A program made the translations under genes and the position numbers. Positions 1 through 6,071 of a stretch of 6,071 nt of DNA are shown in pieces. Source of the DNA: Candidatus Hydrogenedentota bacterium (GTDB taxonomy: Bacteria > Hydrogenedentota > Hydrogenedentia > Hydrogenedentales > SLHB01); contig PUMX01000102.1 of assembly GCA_003552485.1 (NCBI GenBank), forward strand, positions 1 through 6,071, given 5' to 3'. Under the pieces are notes generated by a model. That model had not been told where the DNA came from. It made no database searches and saw only the letters and a program-made list of their open reading frames with translations. Every line of letters starts with the position of its first letter. Positions within the stretch are counted from its first letter, which is position 1.

Positions 1-1082
1 GCGTTGATCGCCTCGAAGCTAGGCGTTTCGATATGGCCTGGCGCGGCGCCGGCGCGTCCCGGCCGCGGCTCGGGCGGTCCCGAGACGGCGGGCGCTTCAC
101 TATACTCGATGACGAGCGCCCGAGGCGCGATGAGCGCCGCCAACTCGGCCCCGCCGAAATCTTCGAGAAGCGCCCAAACATTGCGGTAGATCGGTTCCTC
201 CCAGAGGCCTTCGCGTGGACCGAAGTATCCGCTCACGAGCGTTGCTTCAATCCGTTCGTCCAAAGCCGAGGCGTGTAGCGCAAGCAGGCCGCCTTCGCCG
301 TAGCCGAAAACGCCTATCGGCGCGTTGTCCTTGCCTGCGAACCAATCCACGACGGCCAGGATCATTTCTGTTTCGTAGCCAATGATATGACGGCCCGCCT
401 GGAACGCCTGTCGGTAGATCCATTCACGGTGGGGCTGGTTGGTCCAGCGATCCAACTCTTCGCTGCCCGACCAAGTATCGTCGCGATTGACAAGCGCGGG
501 AACAACGACCCGGCATCCGGCGGCGGCGAGCCGGCGCGCCACGGCAGTCCGCTCCATTCCGTCTTTGGGGTCCACGAGACCGGCGGCCAGCTCCGGCGCT
601 TGATCCGCGTCGGGCGCCAGCACGATCTGAGCACGGGGGTTCTCTGGCTCGAGCAACAGTCCTTCCGCTTCAACACCATTGAATGTGGGCCAGCGCACCC
701 GCTGAATCGTGAATGTGGCTGTTTGGTCAATCAGCGCAGGGGTGGCCGTCGTCTTCGTGTAAGACAGGCCATCGATGGGGACCCGATCGCCGGTGACGCC
801 GAGGCGCCGCGCCAGGCGGTCACGCAGGATCGACGGGGTTGGCCTATCCGTCTCCCATTGTTCCGTGCGCCTTTCCGGGGTGCGGCTGGTTTCCGCGAGG
901 AAGTAATCCCGCCACCCGTCGAGCGTTTTCGCCGCGAGCGTTTCCTGCGACGGGTCTCCCTCGTAGGCGGCTGTTCCCGGTAGGGAACCAGCGCGGGCGT
1001 CGAGCTGAAGAACGAGTAAGCCTATGACGCACGCGCCTAGCAGACAGGCCAATGTGGTCTGTCGCCGAGATATACCAGCCAT
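1..1082 (-). CDS. Secreted alpha/beta-hydrolase-fold protein (dienelactone hydrolase/acetyl xylan esterase-like), 3' end missing
   Basis: The reading frame is open from an ATG at 1082-1080 to the left edge, giving 360 codons plus two bases with no stop, so the C-terminus lies outside the window. The N-terminus looks like an export signal: Arg6-Arg7, then a hydrophobic stretch at about residues 11-26, and a likely cleavage after Ala-Arg-Ala (about residue 31). SRRQ is only a partial twin-arginine motif. The fold assignment rests on the region around residues 152-330: a strand ending in LAPDAD, a second ending in VVVPALVNRDD, the nucleophile elbow GVFGYGEGG (257-265), and later LVSGYFGPREG and LIAPRALVIEYS. 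The elbow should read GxSxG, but residue 262 is Gly (codon GGC, 299-297). A classical serine esterase mechanism is therefore doubtful. I recall similar GYGEGG proteins annotated as dienelactone hydrolase-like in Planctomycetota-type genomes, but cannot check this here. The substrate is unknown. The gene starts 20 bases after the epimerase stop, probably in the same operon. Confidence 0.8.
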   Translation of the reverse strand, partial: MAGISRRQTTLACLLGACVIGLLVLQLDARAGSLPGTAAYEGDPSQETLAAKTLDGWRDYFLAETSRTPERRTEQWETDRPTPSILRDRLARRLGVTGDRVPIDGLSYTKTTATPALIDQTATFTIQRVRWPTFNGVEAEGLLLEPENPRAQIVLAPDADQAPELAAGLVDPKDGMERTAVARRLAAAGCRVVVPALVNRDDTWSGSEELDRWTNQPHREWIYRQAFQAGRHIIGYETEMILAVVDWFAGKDNAPIGVFGYGEGGLLALHASALDERIEATLVSGYFGPREGLWEEPIYRNVWALLEDFGGAELAALIAPRALVIEYSEAPAVSGPPEPRPGRAGAAPGHIETPSFEAIN

Positions 1083-1088
1083 AATGCG

Positions 1089-1094
1089 CTCCTT
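1089..1094 (-). promoter_or_regulatory. Ribosome binding site of the hydrolase-like gene
   Basis: Read on the minus strand, AAGGAG lies six bases before the ATG at 1082. This supports that start codon and places the site inside the 20-base gap after the epimerase stop codon. Confidence 0.7.
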
Positions 1095-1102
1095 CAGTGT
1101 GC

Positions 1103-2071
1103 CTATTCGCTTGCAGTCCGCCTTTCTTGCAACATACGCGTCATGCCTTCTTCAAAACCGACAATCGGCGCGTAACCCAGCACGTCGCGTGCGCGGGTAA
1201 TGTCGGCTTGAGAATGGCGGATGTCACCCGGGCGCGCCTCGGCGAATTGCGGTCTGATGGGTGTGTCAAGCGCGCGACGCATCACGTCCAACACGTCAAG
1301 CAGGCTGATGCGTGCGCCTGTGCCAATGTTGAAGATCTCGCCGGCCACTGGTTGCGCGCTCGTTGCGGCGAGCAGGTTGGCGTAGACGACATTGTCCACA
1401 TGGGTGAAGTCGCGGGTCTGTAAGCCATCGCCGTGCACAACCGGGCTGCGTCCGGCGTCGATGGCTTTGAGAAAGGCCGATATGACTGCGGCGTAGGGCG
1501 AGTCGGGGTTTTGGCGGGGACCGAAGATATTGAAGTATCGTAAAGACACCGCCGACACCCCATAACAACGGGCGTATGCGGTCAGCATCTGTTCGCCCGC
1601 TACCTTGCTGAAAGCGTATGGTGAGTAGCTATCCGGCGGATGTTCCTCGCGGCTGGGCAAGGTCGGAGCAGCGCCATAGGCGGCCGCCGAGGCGGCGAAG
1701 ACGATGCGGCGAGCGCCAGCGCGGCGCGCAGCTTCGAGAACATTATGCGTACCCGCCACATTGACCGCCAGGCAGGTGTCGGGCTGCTCTATACTTTCCG
1801 GCACGGACACCATCGCCGCTTCGTGGAAGACATAGGCGCACCCTTCGGCTGATTCCAGCGCCTGCTCGGGACTGGTTACCGATCCCATGTGGAATTCGGC
1901 GCCCTCGGGCAGGTTCGTGCGCAGGCCGGTCGAGAGGTTATCCAATATCCGGACTTCGGCTCCGGCCGCAAGCAAATGGCGGCCAAGGTGCGAACCAATG
2001 AACCCTGCGCCCCCGGTGATAAGCACGCGACAGCCTTCAAACTTTTTGGTTAACTCGTTTAGGGACGTCAT
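1103..2071 (-). CDS. NAD-dependent UDP-hexose 4-epimerase-type protein (extended SDR family)
   Basis: A complete 322-residue protein, normal length for UDP-glucose or UDP-N-acetylglucosamine 4-epimerases. It likely interconverts gluco and galacto forms of UDP-sugars in the cytoplasm, supplying precursors for surface polysaccharide. The NAD-binding motif TGGAGFIG is at residues 19-26, and Asp44 in LDNLS should bind the adenosine ribose. The catalytic set is Ser128 (in AASAAAYG), Tyr152 and Lys156 (YAFSK). RYFNIFGPRQ (178-187) and DFTHVDNVV (221-229) are substrate-domain and C-terminal hallmarks. The RHSQAD segment puts Ser287 near the position of the substrate gate (Tyr299 in E. coli GalE). 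A small residue there is associated with WbpP-like enzymes that accept N-acetylated UDP-hexoses. This is an inference; other NDP-sugar epimerases or dehydratases remain possible. The ATG at 2071 has no strong ribosome binding site. A TATGAT sequence (2085-2080) lies only nine bases upstream, which would fit a nearly leaderless transcript but is unproven. Confidence 0.9.
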   Translation of the reverse strand: MTSLNELTKKFEGCRVLITGGAGFIGSHLGRHLLAAGAEVRILDNLSTGLRTNLPEGAEFHMGSVTSPEQALESAEGCAYVFHEAAMVSVPESIEQPDTCLAVNVAGTHNVLEAARRAGARRIVFAASAAAYGAAPTLPSREEHPPDSYSPYAFSKVAGEQMLTAYARCYGVSAVSLRYFNIFGPRQNPDSPYAAVISAFLKAIDAGRSPVVHGDGLQTRDFTHVDNVVYANLLAATSAQPVAGEIFNIGTGARISLLDVLDVMRRALDTPIRPQFAEARPGDIRHSQADITRARDVLGYAPIVGFEEGMTRMLQERRTASE

Positions 2072-2128
2072 GGTCCGCTATCATACGCTAGCATGCTCCC
2101 GAATTCACCCTTCTGCGCCGCTCTCGTC

Positions 2129-2138
2129 AAAGCGCTTT
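2129..2138. promoter_or_regulatory. Possible LacI-family operator core (AAAGCGCTTT)
   Basis: A perfect 10-base palindrome with a central CG step, 58 bases upstream of the epimerase start. LacI-family regulators of sugar genes commonly bind palindromes with this kind of centre, and the ideal B. subtilis cre site contains AAGCGCTT. The flanks (TC on the left, AG on the right) do not match the outer cre positions, and no regulator gene is in the window. The function is inferred from shape only. Confidence 0.3.
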
Positions 2139-2498
2139 AGCAGCCGTGAACCCCTGTGGATGCGGCGGATAAGACCGTACCTGTCAAGCCATTTAAGGTG
2201 GCGCCGGCGCCGCATTGGGTATGGGGAGGTGTTTGTGCTAGTATTGCGTTCCTTCGTGCTGCTTGACCAAGTCTTCGCCAGTTCTGAAGAGACCAGCGGA
2301 AGTTTTTCCCACCGCTATAGCAAATCGACATTCGGTGAGAGTGCGGCAGATCGCCCGTACTAGGAAAGTCACAGCACGCAGGCGTTTCCGAGAGACATAA
2401 GGTTTCGATGCGGCCGGCGCGCTTTGTGGGTCGCGATTATTTGAACAAGGGTGAGAAGTGCGGCTATTCAACCGCCTAGGCCAACCAACCATGAATAA

Positions 2499-2502
2499 GA
2501 GG
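2499..2502 (+). promoter_or_regulatory. Ribosome binding site favouring the ATG at 2512 for the GH38 gene
   Basis: GAGG lies nine bases before the ATG at 2512, within a purine-rich run. A competing start exists: GTG at 2458 is preceded by AAGGG (2447-2451) at six bases. I prefer 2512 because it is an ATG and because the conserved SHWDREW motif then begins at residue 15, as is usual for GH38 proteins. The 18 extra residues of the longer form are basic and resemble nothing conserved. Confidence 0.45.
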
Positions 2503-2511
2503 AAAGGCGAC

Positions 2512-5307
2512 ATGGCGTCAGAAGAACAGAAGATCATTCACGTAATTAGCAATTCACACTGGGATCGTGAGTGGGTGTACCCTTTCGAGGAGACACGCCT
2601 GCTGCTCCTCGATTTCATGGATGAGCTCCTCGATCTTTTGGACCGGGACCCCGATTTCCATTCGTTCACCTTTGACTCTCAAATGGTGGCCGTTGAAGAC
2701 TACCTCGAGTTGCGCCCGGAAAAGCGGGAGACCGTCGAAAAACACGTGAAATCTGGCCGGCTCATTGTGGGGCCCTGGTATTCGTTGCCTGAGGAGTACA
2801 TTGTCAACGGCGAATCCCTGGTGCGCAATCTCGTGGTGGGACACAAAGCCGCGCAAGCCCTCGGCGCCGTATCGAAGATCGGGTACACGCCATTCAGCTA
2901 TGGGCAGACCTCGCAGATGCCCCAGATCTACCAGGGCTTCGATATCGACACCATTATCTTCTATCGCGGCATCAACACGCCCAAGAGCGAGTTCGTGCTC
3001 GAAGGGCCGGACGGCAGCCGAGTGCTGGGTACGCGTTTTGGCGCGTTAAGCCGTTTCAGTTACTACTTTTACATCTACCGCATGCTCGTGTATGGAAAGA
3101 GTCGTGACGAGTGGTGGTACGACTGGGATCGCGGGGCATGCCCCTTCCGTTTGGCGACCGATCGTCATCCTCGGGCGCACTACTATGTCCTCGATCCCAC
3201 GAAGAAGCAATGGAACACCCATATCCTGCGCGAACAGCTCGAGAAACTCGTGCGCGACGAGTCCGAGCATTTCACCACGCGGCACATTGCGTGCATGCAA
3301 GGGTTTGATTCGAGCAATCCCGACCCGCGGGAGACCGAGATTGTGCGTCTCTGCCAGGAGACAATGCCCGAGCACGTCATCAAGATGTCCAACCTCAAGG
3401 AGTTCACGGACGCCATCAAGGAGGAGGTGAAGGACCCGACGGTGCTCAAGGGCGAATGGCGCGATCCCGGCGCGACCGGCAAGTGGACCCATCTGCTCGG
3501 CGATGTTATCAGCTCGCGTATGCATATCAAGCGAGCAAATGCGCGCAATGAGACCAATCTGCAGCGGCTGGCCGAGCCGTGGAGCGCCTGCGGCGCCATG
3601 GTGGGCGGTGAGTATATGAAGTCGGCGTTGGATCGGGCCTGGGATCTGCTTCTCAAGAATCATCCCCATGACACCATATGCGGTGGCGGCCCTGACCAGA
3701 TGGACAAGGATTTCATGTTCCGGGCCGACCAGATCGACATTATCAGTGAGGGTGTCGCGCGCCGGGGCATGGGCAACCTGCAAGTGCGCATTGACAACAG
3801 CGACCTCACGGAAAAGGACGCCGTGCTCACGGTGTTCAATTCCTCGCCGTTCCCACGTAAGGAAGTGGTGGGTTGTTACATTGATCTGCCGGATCGCATG
3901 GGGTACGAAAGCTTCAGCGTGCAGACACCGCAGGGCGACAAGCTGCGCATCCAGCAGCATGAGCGCTTCGACTATGGCACGCTCGTGCGCAACTTGCAGG
4001 ACATTTCCCTCGAACTGCGTTCGGATCGGATTCGGTGTTACGTGGAAACCCCGGAAATCCCGGCCTTCGGCTACCGCACCTTCCACATTGCGCGTCAGGA
4101 ATTGGATGACTACTTCCCGGGCAGCATACTTGTCGAGCAAAACGTGCTCGAAAACGAACACTTGCGCGTGCAGTTCAACAGCGACGGCACGATTGATCTC
4201 ACGAGCAAGGTTGACGGCCACGTCTACACGGGCCTGCATTACATTGAAGACGGAGGCGAAGCGGGCCATCCCTGGATCCACATGCCTCCGGATCATGACG
4301 AAGTGATCACGTCCCACGGCTATCCTGCATCCATAGCCATCGAGGAAGAGGGTCCCCTTACCGGCAAGGTGCGCGTGGATTACTACATGCGGATTCCGGA
4401 AGGGCTGGAGCAGGACATGGAGGGGAACTACCGCCGTGACATGATGCCGAACCGGCGGCGCAGTCAGAAACGGCGGGAGATGGTGGTGACGAGCCGGTTC
4501 ACGCTGCGCGCCGGCGCCCGGCGCCTCGATGTGACGACTACGGTGAACAACACCTGTAAGAACCATCGTCTGCGTGTGGTGTTTCCCACGCGGTTAAAGG
4601 CGAAACAGACTTGTGCCGAAGCGGCGTTCGACGTTATCGGGCGGGACATCCACGTGAAGGAAGGATCGCCCTACTACGGCAAGCCCAATCCACAGTATCC
4701 CATGCACCGGTTCGTGGACATATCGGATGGAGAGCGCGGCCTCGCGTTTCTGAACACGGGAACGCGCGAGTATGAGGCGATGGATACCGATGAGCGCCCC
4801 GTGGCATTGACATTGTTCCGCGCATACACCTTCCGCCAGACGCCGGTCATCGATCAGTGGGAGGTTTACCCTGAGATGGATACCTCCCAATGCCTTGGCG
4901 AACACGAAATCACGTACGCCATCTATCCCCATGAGGGCCAATGGGAGAATGGCGTGTTCGAGGAGGCGGAGGCCCTCAATCTGCCATTGGAAGCCGCGCA
5001 GGCGGGCGCCCATCCGGGCGTGCTGCCCAAGGCGGCGAGCTTTCTCGAAGTAAGCCCGCGTTCCTTGCAGTTGAGCGCTTTCAAGCAGGCGGAGGATGGG
5101 TCCGGCCGATGTATTGTGCGATTGTTCAACCCAACGGATGCGCCCGTGGAGGGTAATCTCAGGTGTTACTACCCCATCACTGAGGCGTGGGAGACAAACC
5201 TCAACGAGGAGCGTCGTAATCAGCTTAAACCCGATGGCGACTCGCTCCCCATCCAGGCGGGCGTTAAGAAGATCATCACGCTCGAGTTAACGTTGCAGAC
5301 GGAGTGA
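2512..5307 (+). CDS. Glycoside hydrolase family 38 (alpha-mannosidase-like) protein with altered nucleophile site
   Basis: A 931-residue protein without signal peptide or membrane segment, full length for bacterial GH38 alpha-mannosidases, which remove alpha-mannosyl units with a bound zinc ion. Order of parts (numbered from ATG 2512): catalytic barrel at about 8-300 with NSHWDREW (zinc ligands His16 and Asp18), GPWYSLPEE and YGQTSQMPQIY; three-helix middle domain at about 325-405 with GEYMKSALDRAWDLLLKNHP and PHDTICG (zinc ligand His386); then beta-sandwich domains from FNSSPFPR (about 442) to the end, closing with a small domain from about residue 844. The Asp of GFDSSNPDP (Asp266) is the probable acid/base position. 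Oddity: where GH38 enzymes have the Asp that is both nucleophile and zinc ligand (G-W/Y-x-x-D-x-F-G), this protein reads GYTPFSYGQ, with Phe128 (TTC at 2893-2895) in its place. Family membership is secure, but ordinary retaining alpha-mannosidase activity is not. An alternative start at GTG 2458 would give 949 residues. The downstream polyol dehydrogenase is read in the same direction. Confidence 0.93.
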   Translation: MASEEQKIIHVISNSHWDREWVYPFEETRLLLLDFMDELLDLLDRDPDFHSFTFDSQMVAVEDYLELRPEKRETVEKHVKSGRLIVGPWYSLPEEYIVNGESLVRNLVVGHKAAQALGAVSKIGYTPFSYGQTSQMPQIYQGFDIDTIIFYRGINTPKSEFVLEGPDGSRVLGTRFGALSRFSYYFYIYRMLVYGKSRDEWWYDWDRGACPFRLATDRHPRAHYYVLDPTKKQWNTHILREQLEKLVRDESEHFTTRHIACMQGFDSSNPDPRETEIVRLCQETMPEHVIKMSNLKEFTDAIKEEVKDPTVLKGEWRDPGATGKWTHLLGDVISSRMHIKRANARNETNLQRLAEPWSACGAMVGGEYMKSALDRAWDLLLKNHPHDTICGGGPDQMDKDFMFRADQIDIISEGVARRGMGNLQVRIDNSDLTEKDAVLTVFNSSPFPRKEVVGCYIDLPDRMGYESFSVQTPQGDKLRIQQHERFDYGTLVRNLQDISLELRSDRIRCYVETPEIPAFGYRTFHIARQELDDYFPGSILVEQNVLENEHLRVQFNSDGTIDLTSKVDGHVYTGLHYIEDGGEAGHPWIHMPPDHDEVITSHGYPASIAIEEEGPLTGKVRVDYYMRIPEGLEQDMEGNYRRDMMPNRRRSQKRREMVVTSRFTLRAGARRLDVTTTVNNTCKNHRLRVVFPTRLKAKQTCAEAAFDVIGRDIHVKEGSPYYGKPNPQYPMHRFVDISDGERGLAFLNTGTREYEAMDTDERPVALTLFRAYTFRQTPVIDQWEVYPEMDTSQCLGEHEITYAIYPHEGQWENGVFEEAEALNLPLEAAQAGAHPGVLPKAASFLEVSPRSLQLSAFKQAEDGSGRCIVRLFNPTDAPVEGNLRCYYPITEAWETNLNEERRNQLKPDGDSLPIQAGVKKIITLELTLQTE

Positions 5308-5325
5308 GGTCAGGCGTTTAACGTT

Positions 5326-5357
5326 CCCAAGAGCGCCGGGTGTCAACGCTCAGTGGG
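5326..5357 (+). terminator. Weak hairpin after the GH38 gene, possible terminator
   Basis: CCCA plus GAGCG pair with CGCTC plus TGGG around an 11-base loop, with a small internal bulge (A on one side, AG on the other). The stem starts 19 bases after the stop codon. There is no T-run behind it (CTGCTTTCG follows), so it would be a poor intrinsic terminator and could instead protect the 3' end of the transcript or be chance. Confidence 0.3.
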
Positions 5358-5472
5358 CTGCTTTCGCGCCGCGGACGTCGGGGCCGAGCCTAAAGATGTC
5401 CGTGGCGCGCCGGGCGAGCAAAGGAGGCCGACTCGCTGTGCTTGCTCGGAGTGGCGCTGATTATCCGGCTAT

Positions 5473-5490
5473 AACGGTTCCCAAGCCGTT
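5473..5490 (+). repeat. Short inverted repeat AACGG-8-CCGTT
   Basis: Five-base arms AACGG (5473-5477) and CCGTT (5486-5490) flank the eight-base loop TTCCCAAG. It lies about 100 bases before the dehydrogenase start. It could be an operator or a small hairpin. The arms are short enough to occur by chance. Confidence 0.3.
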
Positions 5491-5576
5491 GCGAAGTCTC
5501 GTTGGGTTGTGGTCCAATAGGCGCCGGTCTTGCCCAAATGCCTTGCTCTCTTACCCGTGGCGATGAACCTGCGTAG

Positions 5577-5582
5577 AAGGAG
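5577..5582 (+). promoter_or_regulatory. Ribosome binding site of the dehydrogenase gene
   Basis: AAGGAG lies 11 bases before the ATG at 5594, slightly farther than the optimum but still usable. The next in-frame ATG (5603) would be 20 bases away, so 5594 is the better start. Confidence 0.6.
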
Positions 5583-5593
5583 AACGCCGCTGC

Positions 5594-6071
5594 ATGAAAG
5601 CCATGAGACTCACCGGCCTGCGCGAAATGGAAATGGAGGAGACGCCCGAGCCGCGCATCGAAGACGATGCGAGCGTATTGATCCAAATGGGCGCAGTTGG
5701 AGTTTGCGGCTCCGATGTGCATTATTACGCGACGGGCCGAATCGGCGTGCAGGTGGTGCAGTATCCCTTCGCTGTCGGGCATGAATGCGCGGGCGTGGTT
5801 GTTGAGACCGGGTCGCAGGTCAAGACGCTGAAACCCGGAGATCGTGTCGCCATCGACCCGGCTATGCCGTGCTGGCGCTGTGATCAGTGCCGCGCCGGCC
5901 GTTCGCATACGTGCCGCGAATTACGTTTTCTGGGTTGTCCCGGTCAGGCCGAGGGCAGCCTGTGTGAGTATATTGTCATGCCCGAGTCCTCTTGTTTCCG
6001 TCTGAGCCCTGGAACTGCCCTGGAGGATGCGGTTCTCAGCGAGCCGCTGGCGATTGGCGTATACGCCTGCA
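5594..6071 (+). CDS. Zinc-dependent medium-chain dehydrogenase, sorbitol/xylitol (L-iditol 2-dehydrogenase) type, 3' end missing
   Basis: The first 159 codons of a gene that runs off the right edge; full proteins of this family have about 340-350 residues, so only the catalytic N-terminal half is visible and the NAD-binding Rossmann motif is outside. Catalytic zinc positions are intact: Cys38 (VGVCGSDVHYY), His63 and Glu64 (VGHE), and Glu150 (LSEPLAIGVYAC). A structural zinc site is also complete: Cys93, Cys96, Cys99 and Cys107 in CWRCDQCRAGRSHTC. CGSDVHYYATGRIG and LKPGDRVAIDP closely resemble polyol dehydrogenases such as sorbitol and xylitol dehydrogenase, which oxidise a polyol to a ketose with NAD+ in the cytoplasm. 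Threonine dehydrogenase and other sugar dehydrogenases share the fold, so the exact substrate is uncertain. Its position after the GH38 gene fits a role in sugar or polyol catabolism. Confidence 0.9.
   Translation, partial: MKAMRLTGLREMEMEETPEPRIEDDASVLIQMGAVGVCGSDVHYYATGRIGVQVVQYPFAVGHECAGVVVETGSQVKTLKPGDRVAIDPAMPCWRCDQCRAGRSHTCRELRFLGCPGQAEGSLCEYIVMPESSCFRLSPGTALEDAVLSEPLAIGVYAC

Larger units (their letters stand above)
2072..2511. other. Divergent intergenic region between the epimerase and GH38 genes
   Basis: About 440 bases separate the two divergently read starts, so promoters in both directions are expected here. I see no convincing sigma-70 promoter pair. Isolated elements are TATGAT on the minus strand (2085-2080), TTGACC at 2265-2270 and GCTATAGC at 2314-2321, none with a good partner at 16-18 bases. 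Two perfect palindromes stand out: AAAGCGCTTT at 2129-2138 and GGCGCCGGCGCC at 2200-2211. Short reading frames here lack recognisable motifs and start signals, so I annotate no gene. If the GH38 gene starts at GTG 2458 instead, the region ends at 2457. Confidence 0.6.
5308..5593 (+). other. Intergenic region with two inverted repeats and a repeated element
   Basis: This 286-base gap contains no credible gene. An imperfect hairpin follows the GH38 stop codon, a second short inverted repeat lies further on, and both overlap copies of TAACG(G)TTCCCAAG (5319-5331 and 5472-5485). TATAAC at 5470-5475 could be a -10 box for the dehydrogenase gene, but no matching -35 sequence sits at the right distance. 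The gap is long enough that the dehydrogenase may have its own promoter. Confidence 0.5.

Noticed and set aside
387..983. A 198-codon plus-strand open frame opposite the hydrolase-like gene
   Set aside because: The minus strand encodes a continuous protein with a signal peptide, a ribosome binding site and alpha/beta-hydrolase motifs across the same bases. The plus-strand translation has no recognisable features.
2200..2211. The perfect palindrome GGCGCCGGCGCC
   Set aside because: It is built only from G and C in a GC-rich genome, so chance is a good explanation. It has no spacing relation to a promoter that I can identify.
2137..2331. A possible 64-residue minus-strand gene in the divergent intergenic region
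   Set aside because: No ribosome binding site or recognisable domain was seen, and the composition is unremarkable. Random open frames of this length are common at this GC content.
1887..2363. A 158-codon plus-strand open frame spanning the epimerase 5' end and the intergenic region
   Set aside because: Its first part is antisense to the NAD-binding domain of the epimerase. It has no clear ribosome binding site or recognisable motif.
3046..4566. A 506-codon open frame on the minus strand inside the GH38 gene
   Set aside because: It lies entirely antisense to a gene with unmistakable family motifs. Its translation is rich in His, Arg and Ala, has no recognisable domain, and is the kind of open frame expected opposite a GC-rich gene with few stop triplets.
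5390..5908. A 172-codon minus-strand open frame covering the gap and the start of the dehydrogenase gene
   Set aside because: About 300 bases are antisense to a dehydrogenase with intact zinc-site motifs, and the translation shows no recognisable family features.

Overview
The window holds two complete genes and two genes cut by its edges, in two groups that point away from each other. The coding sequence is GC-rich with strong GC bias at third codon positions. The gene content suggests a free-living carbohydrate-degrading bacterium: an exported hydrolase-like protein with a GxGxG elbow, a GH38-type glycosidase and a polyol dehydrogenase. From memory, the closest look-alikes of the hydrolase-like protein and of this GH38 variant come from Planctomycetota, Verrucomicrobiota or Hydrogenedentota-type genomes. 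That placement is an inference with low certainty.

Left part, minus strand (1-2071): an extended short-chain dehydrogenase/reductase of the UDP-hexose 4-epimerase type (2071 to 1103) is followed after 20 bases by a secreted alpha/beta-hydrolase-fold protein (1082 to 1, running off the left edge). The spacing suggests one transcript. The hydrolase-like protein has glycine where the nucleophilic serine normally sits.

Middle (2072-2511): a divergent intergenic region of about 440 bases. It should hold promoters for both directions, and it contains a perfect AAAGCGCTTT palindrome resembling the core of LacI-family operators.

Right part, plus strand (2512-6071): a full-length cytoplasmic GH38 alpha-mannosidase-family protein, a 286-base gap with two small inverted repeats and a repeated TAACG(G)TTCCCAAG element, then the first 159 residues of a zinc-dependent sorbitol/xylitol-type dehydrogenase. 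In the GH38 protein the Asp that serves as both nucleophile and zinc ligand is replaced by Phe, while the other recognisable metal and acid/base positions are kept.

The neighbourhood is plausibly about sugar processing: release of mannose-like units, oxidation of a polyol or sugar, and nucleotide-sugar interconversion. The most notable point is that two of the four proteins, both of well-known enzyme folds, lack their textbook nucleophile. No RNA gene, mobile element, CRISPR array or phage feature was seen.
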